DNA of 5,704 nt from Armatimonadota bacterium (GTDB lineage Bacteria > Armatimonadota > UBA5829): NCBI GenBank assembly GCA_023398345.1, contig JAEWSK010000137.1, forward strand, positions 1-5,704, read 5' to 3'. Position 1 is the stretch's first letter. The number at the start of each line of letters is the position of its first letter. The position numbers and the translations under genes are program-made. Positions 1-5,704 of this stretch are shown here, piece after piece. Below the pieces are notes generated by a model that saw nothing but the letters and a program-made list of their open reading frames with translations, had not been told where the DNA came from and made no database searches.

Positions 1-204
1 CTTGTTGCGGTCGTAAATGCACCCTCGGGTCGCATATAGCGTGTTCGTCCGAAACCGGATCAGCTTGCTCCAGCTTACGAACTCGGCTCGATTAATTACT
101 TGCACATAAAACAGCCGCCCGGCAATGGCGACGTACAAACACAAGATTATGACGAAGAGCACAAATGTCCGTTTTTTGACTAATCCTTTGTGCCCTGTAG
201 CCAC
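1..204 (-). CDS. ftsI: Class B penicillin-binding protein (FtsI/PBP2 type), N-terminal 68 residues, 3' end outside window
   Basis: This is the start of a septal peptidoglycan transpeptidase, which cross-links wall peptides at the division site from the outer face of the membrane. The visible part has a short basic cytoplasmic tail (HKGLVKKR, residues 5-12), one membrane segment at about 13-36 (FVLFVIILCLYVAIAG and following), and the class B PBP signature RGCIYDRNK at 60-68, matching the family RGxIxDRxG at the start of the non-catalytic domain. The catalytic SxxK, SxN and KTG motifs lie beyond the window. The start is GTG at 204-202, nine bases after the ftsL stop. An in-frame TAG at 216-214 rules out anything earlier, and the ribosome site is weak (TAGG overlapping the ftsL stop), suggesting translational coupling. 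The position directly after ftsL is the classical place for ftsI. A SpoVD-like paralogue cannot be excluded from the N-terminus alone. Confidence 0.85.
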   Translation of the reverse strand, partial: MATGHKGLVKKRTFVLFVIILCLYVAIAGRLFYVQVINRAEFVSWSKLIRFRTNTLYATRGCIYDRNK

Positions 205-213
205 GTCAACAAC

Positions 214-603
214 CTATCTGCTTGCAACTGTCTGGGGCTGATCCAGATAATCGTAATTCTCAGCGCGAACCATGCCCATTTTTATAGCGCCGGCCTTGAT
301 GCGATCATAGCTTGTATAGCGGTCGGCAAGCACTTTCAGGCGCTGGTTCTCTACTCTTTGCTTCCAACACAAAACTTCGTAATCACTCTTTGAGTAGCCG
401 GTCGTTGCAAGCGTCGCGTAGACGGTGGCGTAGACAAACGGCAGGCATAGTCCTGCAAAAAACAACAGCGAAACCATAGTGGCGCGCCAAACTTTTGTTT
501 TCATTCGACGCTTGGCATGTACGCGCGCTGGCCTCTTCCGCTCCACATGAGCAGATTTGGCTTTGGCAGAAGTTTCTACACGTGCGACAGCAGTAGCAGC
601 CAT
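214..603 (-). CDS. ftsL: FtsL-like bitopic cell division protein
   Basis: FtsL proteins are small single-pass membrane proteins that pair with FtsB/DivIC through a periplasmic coiled coil and activate the FtsW-FtsI wall synthase. From the ATG at 603 the product has 129 residues. It begins with a strongly basic cytoplasmic tail of about 40 residues rich in K, R and A. One hydrophobic segment follows at about 42-65 (MVSLLFFAGLCLPFVYATV), then a polar helical stretch at about 72-98 compatible with a coiled coil. Near the end, RIKAGAIKMGMVRAENYDYL (101-120) resembles the family ending 'R-I-x-x-x-A-x-x-L-G-M-x-x-P'. An in-frame GTG at 612 would add three residues, but the ATG has GGGGA just upstream and is preferred. 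The gene lies 64 bases after rsmH and nine bases before the PBP gene, the usual ftsL slot. Sequence conservation in this family is poor, so the call rests on topology, the C-terminal motif and position. Confidence 0.8.
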   Translation of the reverse strand: MAATAVARVETSAKAKSAHVERKRPARVHAKRRMKTKVWRATMVSLLFFAGLCLPFVYATVYATLATTGYSKSDYEVLCWKQRVENQRLKVLADRYTSYDRIKAGAIKMGMVRAENYDYLDQPQTVASR

Positions 604-667
604 TTTCCCCACCCCGTTCGGAGACCGTAGGTTAAAAGTTTGAGATTAGTTTCTCAACTTAAAAACC

Positions 668-1606
668 TCAGCGCTCCGTTACTTTTATTGCCGCGCGAAG
701 TTTTGCGCTCCGACTCCGCGGATTACTTTCAATTTCCTCAGCGCTCGGCGTTATCGGCTTTGAAGTAAGCACTTTGACCAGCTTCTTAGCGCCGCACACA
801 CACACAGGCATTCTCCCCGAGCATTGGCATCGGCCGCTCAAACGTCGAAAGATCGTCTTTGCGATCCTATCTTCTAACGAATGAAAAGATATTGTCGCGA
901 TAATCCCGCCGACTTTCAGCGCATCCACCGCCGCCGGAATCGCCGCTTCAATGGCCTCCAACTCGGCGTTCGCCTCAATGCGAATTGCTTGAAACGTGCG
1001 GGTCGCCGGATGGATGTCTTGCCATCGGCCACCACCGGGTATTGCGGATATTATGATCCGCGCAAGCTCGGATGTGGTGCATATCGGCTTGTTGGCGCGC
1101 TGCTCGACTATGGCCTTTGCAATCCGCCGTCCATAGCGTTCCTCGCCATAGTCAAATATCAATCGAGCCAGATCGGACTCGCAATACTCATTGACTATTT
1201 GCGCCGCGCTTCGGGCATCCGTGCCCATTCGCATGTCCAACGCTTCATCGCGGGAAAACGTAAAGCCCCTTGCGGTGTCGAGTTGGTGTGATGAAACACC
1301 AAAGTCAAACAGCGCGCCGTCAAGCTCCGATATGCCCTGAGTGTCAAGGATCGATTTTAAATCGCGGAAGTTCGCTTCCACGAAAATCTTTTTGCATTCA
1401 AAATCGGCCAACCGTCGCCGGGTATGTTCAATTGCTTCGCGATCCCGGTCTATGCCGATCAAAGTTCCATTTGGCCCAATGCGTTTTAGCAGCTCAATTG
1501 AATGGCCACCGCCGCCAAGCGTCGCATCGAGATAAACACCGCCCTGCTTCGGTTGCAGCAGCGCGATGGTCTCATTAAGCAGGACCGGACAGTGATACTC
1601 CGGCAT
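668..1606 (-). CDS. rsmH: 16S rRNA (cytosine(1402)-N(4))-methyltransferase RsmH
   Basis: RsmH (MraW) uses S-adenosylmethionine to methylate N4 of C1402 in the decoding centre of 16S rRNA and acts in the cytoplasm. The 312-residue product is a normal length and carries the family landmarks in order. These are YHCPVLL (4-10), the SAM-binding DATLGGGGHS (27-36), IGIDRDREA (50-58), LFDFGVSSHQLD (99-110), GFTFSRDEALDMRM (114-127), YGEERYGRRIAKAI (153-166), HPATRTFQAIRIEAN (199-213) and SFHSLEDR (240-247). Two CxC pairs (C260/C262, C269/C271) sit where many homologues have similar cysteines. The start is ATG at 1606-1604, with GGGAG six bases upstream, and it puts YHxPVLL at the N-terminus. A longer reading from 1642 would add 12 residues with no family support. 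The start lies inside the end of mraZ (32-base overlap), so translation of the two genes is probably coupled. Confidence 0.97.
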   Translation of the reverse strand: MPEYHCPVLLNETIALLQPKQGGVYLDATLGGGGHSIELLKRIGPNGTLIGIDRDREAIEHTRRRLADFECKKIFVEANFRDLKSILDTQGISELDGALFDFGVSSHQLDTARGFTFSRDEALDMRMGTDARSAAQIVNEYCESDLARLIFDYGEERYGRRIAKAIVEQRANKPICTTSELARIIISAIPGGGRWQDIHPATRTFQAIRIEANAELEAIEAAIPAAVDALKVGGIIATISFHSLEDRIAKTIFRRLSGRCQCSGRMPVCVCGAKKLVKVLTSKPITPSAEEIESNPRSRSAKLRAAIKVTER

Positions 1607-2075
1607 CGCCCTCTCCCGGCACACATGGCACGGTCGGCCCAAGCAGTGCCTGACCGGATTGAATCAGGTGCTCGACCTGCCCATTGCCGGCTTCGTATTT
1701 TTCAAGCGCCTCGGCAGACCACAAAGCTATATAGTTGCCGCAGCCGCAAATCACAACTTCGTTATCAATTCCGGCATAGCGCCGGTGCTCGGGACTGAGC
1801 TGCACACGGTTTTGTTTGTCCGTGACGGCTTCGGTAAGACCCGAGAAAAAGTGGTAGTGCAGCCGGGCAATTTCGGGGTTTAGGAGCTGAGCGAGTTTGC
1901 TTCCTTTAAACTCAAGCTCCTTTTTGACGTCGTGAATCCACTCGTCCGTAAAAACCCACAAGCAGCCGAGGCCCTTGGTTAAATAAAACCGCATGCCGAG
2001 GCTGTTGCGCAGCTCTTGAGGCATAACAAACCTGCCTGCCGTGTCCAGGTTGTGCCTGTATGTTCCGGTGTACAC
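1575..2075 (-). CDS. mraZ: Transcriptional regulator MraZ
   Basis: MraZ is a DNA-binding protein with two SpoVT/AbrB-type halves. It forms ring oligomers and in studied bacteria controls its own dcw operon. The first half is clear: YRHNLDTAGRFVMPQELRNS (6-25), with the family D-x-x-G-R at 11-15. The second half, TEAVTDKQNRVQLSPEHRRY (81-100), keeps D and R (86, 90) but has N where Gly is usual and Ser just before the Pro, so its loop is somewhat degenerate. The product has 166 residues, longer than the roughly 140-150 usual for the family. The extra tail (about 141-166) is rich in G, P, S and V, and its last ten residues are encoded in the overlap with rsmH. The start is GTG at 2075-2073 behind GGAGGGTAGG (2090-2081), and gives the typical M-(F/Y)-x-G N-terminus. 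It is the first gene of the dcw operon, behind the promoter at 2216-2244. Confidence 0.96.
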   Translation of the reverse strand: MYTGTYRHNLDTAGRFVMPQELRNSLGMRFYLTKGLGCLWVFTDEWIHDVKKELEFKGSKLAQLLNPEIARLHYHFFSGLTEAVTDKQNRVQLSPEHRRYAGIDNEVVICGCGNYIALWSAEALEKYEAGNGQVEHLIQSGQALLGPTVPCVPGEGDAGVSLSGPA

Positions 2076-2215
2076 TGCTGCCTACCCTCCGCCCAATTTC
2101 CAGTCAGTTTCCATAAAATAACTATTGGACAGCTAGTCAATTTCTTTAGATACGCCAAATAACTTATTCAATACCAATTAGTTACTATAAACTTACTACC
2201 CTGAGCGGTATTGAG

Positions 2216-2244
2216 AGTATACAGTCGAGTCCGGGATGTGTCAA
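2216..2244 (-). promoter_or_regulatory. Strong sigma-70/sigma-A promoter for the dcw operon
   Basis: The minus strand has TTGACA (2244-2239), a perfect -35 box, then 17 bases, then TATACT (2221-2216), a five-of-six -10 box. Transcription should start near 2209, giving a leader of about 130 bases before the mraZ GTG. An A/T-rich tract at 2258-2276 upstream of the -35 box could act as an UP-type element. It is the only strong promoter match in this gap and is oriented toward mraZ. Confidence 0.85.
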
Positions 2245-2305
2245 TGGGTGTGGGGAAGATTTTTATAACTTTTTTCATAAAAGGCAATTACTGGACGAAT
2301 AGTGA

Positions 2306-2319
2306 CGAACATGCGTTCG
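2306..2319. promoter_or_regulatory. LexA/DinR-like palindrome (candidate SOS box)
   Basis: The sequence CGAACATGCGTTCG fits the Gram-positive SOS box CGAAC-RNRY-GTTYG/C at every defined position, with perfect 5-base arms around a 4-base centre. It lies 62 bases upstream of the dcw -35 box and about 140 bases downstream of the UPF0182 stop. No recognised SOS gene adjoins it, and it overlaps no clear promoter. As RNA it would be a small hairpin (6-bp arms ACGAAC/GTTCGT at 2305-2320), so it could be structural or chance. Confidence 0.4.
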
Positions 2320-2402
2320 TTTTGCGCGTTCAGGCGAGCTTCTAAATGGTGTTGACGCAATTTGTTGGTGACTTGTTGGGGAATTACAGGCACTGGGTCG
2401 GA

Positions 2403-2432
2403 ATCTTGAGGGGCCTGAAGACCCCTCAAGAT
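2403..2432 (-). terminator. Perfect 11-bp hairpin after UPF0182, possible terminator without U-tract
   Basis: The arms ATCTTGAGGGG (2403-2413) and CCCCTCAAGAT (2422-2432) are perfectly complementary around an 8-base loop. The hairpin begins 28 bases after the UPF0182 stop codon, the expected place for the end of that transcript. It lacks a T-run on either strand, so it is not a textbook intrinsic terminator. It may stop polymerase inefficiently or protect the 3' end of the mRNA. Confidence 0.5.
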
Positions 2433-2460
2433 CAAATTATCTACTTTTGGACTTAAAACT

Positions 2461-5286
2461 TTACTTGGCCTTTGATTGAAGCTCTTTTAGAGTCTTTTCC
2501 AATGATTTCATTTGCACGCCGTATTCGGCCCAATCGCCTGATTTTAGCGCGGACTGAGCACTTGAGTAATAAGAATTTGCCTGACGGACAAGCGCTGCCA
2601 CGTCTGCGCCCGCCACAACAATCGGCTTCGCGCCGGGCTGTGGTTTGGCTCCTTCTTTGCCATGAGCACTCACAGCAGCGGTGGTTTGCGCAGGCATTGT
2701 GATTGCTTGACCGGTGAGGGCCGATAGCGCATCGTTCAATGTCGGGGCCATCGCCGCACGATCGCCAAGCGCCACTATCACTCGTTTGATCTCAGGTATC
2801 TCCGTACCTGCGACCCGCGAGCTGAGATATACGGGCATTACATATAGGAATGAGGACTCGACCGGAATTACAAGCAAATTCCCGGTCTCAACAGACGAAC
2901 CCTCTTTGTTCCAAAGCGTCAGTTGGGAGGATATGGTCGGGTCCTGGCTGGCAAAAGTTGCCACCTGCTGCGGGCCGTTCACGTTCTTGGCCGGAAGCTG
3001 GTAAAGCACCAATCGGCCATAGTCGTGCCGGTCGCACTTCGCGCACATCCATGCGACCATGTTTTTACGCGCACCGGAGTGGACATACGGCGTCATAAGA
3101 ATAAACTCTTCTGAGGCGCTGTTGGGCAGCTTCATTATGACATAGTAAGGCTCCATATACGGCGCGTCTTCGCCCATTGACGAACCGCCGGTCAGATTGG
3201 CCGCGCGAGGGATTTCCCACAAATCGCTGTTGCCGTAAAAGTCCTGGGGCCTATTGGCATCATAATGGTAACGTGTGTAAATTAAGCTCTGCACTCGAAA
3301 TAGATCTTCAGGATAGCGCACGTGTTCTCTAAGTTCCTTGGGCATCTCGGAAATCGGCTTGAATATGCCGGGGAACATCTTTGCATACGTGTGAATAATT
3401 GGGTCGCGCAGAGGCTTTTCAATTATGTAGGCATCGACTTTGCCCGTGTAGGCGTCAACGACGGTCTTTACTGAATTGCGAATATAATTGATTTCGGTAT
3501 TCCAAGGCGCGGTGTATTTTGAGTAGGGATATGCGTTGGTCATTGTATAGCCGTCGCGCATCCAATAGAGCTTGCCTTTTACCGTGACCAAATAGGGATC
3601 GCTGTCGAATGTAATAAAAGGCAAAAGTGTGTTGACACGTTCGGTTATCTCTCTGCGCATCAACACGCGGCTGTCCGGACGGATATTTTCGTTTAGCAGC
3701 AAGTTGACATCGCCGAACCTAATCGACAAAAGCAGCTTGCGCCAGAATCCTCCAACGCGAATGCCGGCGTCGCCTTTATATTTTGAAGTCACATTGCCGC
3801 CGCTGCCGGCCGGGTAATCGTACTCTTCCGCGCTGGTCTTTACAAAAACAGGATTATTTGTAGTTTCGCCAAAATAGACGCCCATCTGCTCGATGGGAAT
3901 GTCCACAGTTGCGCGCGGAGGGATTCCCTGAACGAAGAAAAGCGGCCTGCCTTGCGCGTCGATCTCATTGACCGGATTTATGCAGTAGGCATAGCCGTGA
4001 GTGTATTTTAAATTTAAATTGATCCATGTCTTGGCGTTATCGGGCAGCGCATCTTGAGAAAGCTCCCTCGCGCCAAGCCACACCTGACGATAGCGCTTCT
4101 CGCCGGTATTGCGATCCGTGAGCCAGTATCGGTCTACATCTACGTCTTGAAAATGGTAATACTGCTGTACGGTCTGAAGCTGATTATACTGCGCCTGCAG
4201 TTGGCTCTTGCCCCACAGTCGTATGTTTTCTATGCTGGATTGGTTAGCCTCGATCTGTTGGGCCGACAAATCACTTTCTGCGGCAAACGCCCTCGAAACG
4301 ACTTCGGTCAGACCGTAGGCTTCCTGCGTAGCCGCAATCGCACGCTTTATATACGGCGACTGATCTTCTTGCTCATTAGGCTGCACACTATAGCGCTGAA
4401 CAAGCGAAGGATACATATAACCAGCAACTATCGACAATCCAAACAGCCCGACAAATGCAACAAGCACTTGACCCGTTCCACGGCGCCGAATTCCGCCGAG
4501 CACTATCACGCCGCCGATAATTGCCGCCACAAACAGTATCCACAGCACGGGCATGTTTGCGTTGACCTCGGTATAGCCGGCTCCATCAAACAAGCTCCCT
4601 CTGGAAAACAGCAGGTTATACATTGCCAGTCTGTAGCCGCATGCCTTAAGAAAGAACATTGCCGCGATAAGCGTAAAGATGTGCGTCTTAACCTTGGGCG
4701 CAAAATGGACGTTGTTGCCAAAAACCTCGACCGCTTCATCGGCATAATGAAGGGCAATCGCCGCTATTGTAGATGTGACAAGCGCGAAAAACAGCCAATG
4801 GTAAAAATAACTCAGCAGCGGCAGTTTAAACACGTAAAACCCAATATCGTTGCCAAATACGGGGTCTTTGGATGCAAACGGAGTGGCATGAATATACATC
4901 AGCCATTCATTCCAGTGAGTTGCGGCCTCCAAGCCGACCAGCACTGAAACTACCACGCTGCCTACAAAAAGAAGAATTCCTATTCCTCTTCTAGCCAACC
5001 GCCCAAGCCGCGCTAAAAGCTGCTGCTCGAAGTCGATTGGAGGAACCGGAGGCGCTATGCGGCGGGCGTACCACAAATTGCCGTATATTATTGCAAAGAA
5101 CAATATGCCAAATACAAGGCCCACTTCTATTTGTGTGAGTAGCCTAGTTGTAAATACGCGCTCAAAGCCGAGGTCTTTGAACCACAGCCAGTCCGTGTAA
5201 AGCGCGACGAGCCCACTGCCGAACAATATCAACAGCGCAAAAATGGCCACTATAATCGGCCCGATATAACGTCGGATGTAACTCAT
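2461..5286 (-). CDS. UPF0182 (COG1615) family large membrane protein of unknown function
   Basis: The family has no established biochemical role that I know of. The 941-residue product has about seven hydrophobic segments in the first third (near 8-31, 53-75, 99-121, 150-181, 201-223, 246-265 and 274-294), then a large soluble part probably outside the membrane. Recognisable family blocks are LVQRYSVQPNE (295-305), NIRLW (354-358), FQDVDVDRYW (379-388), THGYAYCINPVNE (429-441), HVRYPEDLFRVQ (655-666) and FYGNSDLWEIP (683-693). An Ala/Pro-rich linker (about 862-893) leads to a helical tail with GDWAEYG (917-923). A CxxC pair (C748, C751) falls in the NMVAWM block. The ATG at 5286-5284 is chosen because AAGGAG (5300-5295) lies eight bases upstream. 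The TTG at 5292 would be only two bases from that site. The gene appears intact and monocistronic, with its own promoter at 5356-5384 and a hairpin behind it. Confidence 0.95.
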   Translation of the reverse strand: MSYIRRYIGPIIVAIFALLILFGSGLVALYTDWLWFKDLGFERVFTTRLLTQIEVGLVFGILFFAIIYGNLWYARRIAPPVPPIDFEQQLLARLGRLARRGIGILLFVGSVVVSVLVGLEAATHWNEWLMYIHATPFASKDPVFGNDIGFYVFKLPLLSYFYHWLFFALVTSTIAAIALHYADEAVEVFGNNVHFAPKVKTHIFTLIAAMFFLKACGYRLAMYNLLFSRGSLFDGAGYTEVNANMPVLWILFVAAIIGGVIVLGGIRRRGTGQVLVAFVGLFGLSIVAGYMYPSLVQRYSVQPNEQEDQSPYIKRAIAATQEAYGLTEVVSRAFAAESDLSAQQIEANQSSIENIRLWGKSQLQAQYNQLQTVQQYYHFQDVDVDRYWLTDRNTGEKRYRQVWLGARELSQDALPDNAKTWINLNLKYTHGYAYCINPVNEIDAQGRPLFFVQGIPPRATVDIPIEQMGVYFGETTNNPVFVKTSAEEYDYPAGSGGNVTSKYKGDAGIRVGGFWRKLLLSIRFGDVNLLLNENIRPDSRVLMRREITERVNTLLPFITFDSDPYLVTVKGKLYWMRDGYTMTNAYPYSKYTAPWNTEINYIRNSVKTVVDAYTGKVDAYIIEKPLRDPIIHTYAKMFPGIFKPISEMPKELREHVRYPEDLFRVQSLIYTRYHYDANRPQDFYGNSDLWEIPRAANLTGGSSMGEDAPYMEPYYVIMKLPNSASEEFILMTPYVHSGARKNMVAWMCAKCDRHDYGRLVLYQLPAKNVNGPQQVATFASQDPTISSQLTLWNKEGSSVETGNLLVIPVESSFLYVMPVYLSSRVAGTEIPEIKRVIVALGDRAAMAPTLNDALSALTGQAITMPAQTTAAVSAHGKEGAKPQPGAKPIVVAGADVAALVRQANSYYSSAQSALKSGDWAEYGVQMKSLEKTLKELQSKAK

Positions 5287-5294
5287 ATCCAATG

Positions 5295-5300
5295 CTCCTT
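5295..5300 (-). promoter_or_regulatory. Ribosome binding site deciding the UPF0182 start
   Basis: AAGGAG on the minus strand is spaced eight bases from the ATG at 5286 but only two from the in-frame TTG at 5292. This favours the shorter protein. Confidence 0.8.
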
Positions 5301-5355
5301 AAAACCGTGGTTCGGCTTCACAACCAAAGCGCCTGCTCCCTATAGCTATCGCGGG

Positions 5356-5384
5356 ATTATATCATTTACCCATAGCTTCGGCAA
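5356..5384 (-). promoter_or_regulatory. Promoter of the UPF0182 gene
   Basis: The minus strand has TTGCCG (5384-5379), 17 bases, then a perfect TATAAT (5361-5356). The TG one base before the -10 box also fits an extended -10 element. Transcription should start near 5349 and give a leader of about 60 bases before the ATG at 5286. Confidence 0.8.
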
Positions 5385-5518
5385 GTCGCTTGTGCATGTC
5401 GAAATTTGCACTTTGAAGATTTAATATTCACGCTCCCATGCCAATTTGTAATAAGACTCAAGATAGATTGCAATGAATCCGATAATCCATATGAACGCTG
5501 AAGGAGGCTGTCGGCAGG

Positions 5519-5704
5519 ATGCAAGCTGTTATACTCGCAGGCGGAAATTCAACACGATTACACTGCGCCTCATCGCACATCCCCAAGCCCCTGATGCCGT
5601 TTTTCGACCGCCCGGTCGTCGAATACGCAATCAGGCTTCTGGCAAAGCATGACATACGCGACATAATCATCGCAACATCGTATGCTGCGACAGATATTTT
5701 GCAC
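5519..5704 (+). CDS. Sugar-phosphate nucleotidyltransferase, N-terminal 62 residues, 3' end outside window
   Basis: This is the start of an NTP_transferase-fold enzyme, which joins a sugar 1-phosphate to a nucleoside triphosphate to make an NDP-sugar. The visible N-terminus MQAVILAGGNSTRL (1-14) is the nucleotide-binding signature, followed by IPKPLMPFFDRPVVEYAIRLL (21-41) with the conserved PKP and the substrate-pocket E-Y-x-I helix, then DIRDIIIATSY (45-55). The usual LAGGxGTRL has Ser in place of the third Gly here. The specificity (mannose-1-P guanylyltransferase, glucose-1-P thymidylyl- or uridylyltransferase) cannot be read from 62 residues. The start is ATG at 5519, with AAGGAGG (5501-5507) eleven bases upstream and an in-frame TGA at 5492-5494 closing the frame. 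It is divergent from UPF0182 (232 bases between starts). Its promoter is unclear; TTGTAA (5446-5451), 17 bases, TGCAAT (5469-5474) is only a weak candidate. Confidence 0.9.
   Translation, partial: MQAVILAGGNSTRLHCASSHIPKPLMPFFDRPVVEYAIRLLAKHDIRDIIIATSYAATDILH

Larger units (their letters stand above)
2076..2460. other. Gene-free 385-base intergenic region between UPF0182 and mraZ
   Basis: No convincing gene lies here. Reading toward mraZ on the minus strand, it contains a perfect 11-bp hairpin (2403-2432), a pair of TTGTTGG direct repeats (2362-2368 and 2373-2379, plus strand), a LexA-like palindrome (2306-2319), and an A/T-tract (2258-2276) sitting about 50-67 bases upstream of the predicted transcription start. 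The dcw promoter (2216-2244) and an A/T-rich leader of about 130 bases follow. The leader includes a perfect 9-base palindrome, TAGTTACTA (2179-2187), and an imperfect one at 2124-2141 (outer ATTG/CAAT, inner AGCT). I looked for the regularly spaced TGGGN repeats that MraZ binds in Escherichia coli and did not find a set with 10-base spacing. Confidence 0.7.

Noticed and set aside
881..1291. A 136-codon plus-strand open frame antisense to rsmH
   Set aside because: It overlaps strongly conserved RsmH motifs and shows no recognisable domain.
1607..1642. N-terminal 12-residue extension of RsmH
   Set aside because: The family begins at or near YHxPVLL, and the ATG at 1606 has a good ribosome site. 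The extension has no family support.
2245..2255. TGGGT and TGGGG on the plus strand near the dcw -35 box, considered as MraZ operator repeats
   Set aside because: They are six bases apart, not the ten-base period of known TGGGN arrays, and other TGGNG copies in the gap (2347, 2366, 2377, 2394) are irregularly spaced.
2241..2435. A 64-codon minus-strand open frame in the UPF0182-mraZ gap
   Set aside because: It starts with TTG inside the hairpin arm, has no ribosome site, resembles no family I know, and ends on the dcw -35 box.
4054..4947. A 297-codon plus-strand open frame antisense to UPF0182
   Set aside because: It lies wholly over conserved UPF0182 coding sequence, and its product is irregular and basic with no domain. 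It is a shadow of the real gene's codon use.
5458..5670. A 70-codon minus-strand open frame over the nucleotidyltransferase start
   Set aside because: It is antisense to the clear LAGG and PKP motifs and has no family resemblance.

Overview
The window is bacterial chromosome of medium GC (roughly half by eye) with dense, ordinary-looking genes. It holds the upstream end of a division and cell wall (dcw) cluster, a large membrane protein of the UPF0182 (COG1615) family, and the start of a sugar-phosphate nucleotidyltransferase gene. No RNA genes, insertion sequences, CRISPR arrays or phage genes were seen. The organism cannot be named from this sequence. The canonical mraZ-rsmH-ftsL-ftsI order, a UPF0182 protein (known mainly from Actinomycetota, Cyanobacteria and some Bacillota and related phyla) and a Gram-positive-type LexA-like palindrome suggest a lineage on the Terrabacteria side. 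Moderate GC and strong sigma-70/sigma-A type promoters argue against a high-GC actinomycete.

Layout, reading the minus strand from right to left. UPF0182 runs 5286 to 2461 behind a good promoter (TTGCCG, 17 bases, TATAAT at 5384-5356). It ends just before an 11-bp perfect hairpin (2403-2432). A 385-base gene-free gap follows (2076-2460). It contains a 14-base LexA/DinR-like palindrome (2306-2319), an A/T-tract region, and a near-consensus promoter (TTGACA, 17 bases, TATACT at 2244-2216) with a leader of about 130 bases. That promoter should drive mraZ (2075-1575, GTG start), rsmH (1606-668, overlapping mraZ by 32 bases), ftsL-like (603-214) and a class B penicillin-binding protein of FtsI type (204 to beyond position 1). 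On the plus strand, a nucleotidyltransferase gene starts at 5519, divergent from UPF0182, and runs off the right edge.

The dcw genes form one transcription unit with tight spacing. MraZ is the DNA-binding regulator of such clusters, RsmH methylates 16S rRNA, FtsL is a bitopic divisome protein, and FtsI is the septal transpeptidase that works with it. UPF0182 is a separate monocistronic-looking unit of unknown function. Its divergent neighbour would make an NDP-sugar for envelope polysaccharides.

The region is mostly conserved core biology, and I do not see a convincing novel system. The best leads are the orphan LexA-like box upstream of the division operon, the mraZ/rsmH overlap with its extended MraZ tail, and the uncharacterised UPF0182 protein beside a nucleotide-sugar gene.
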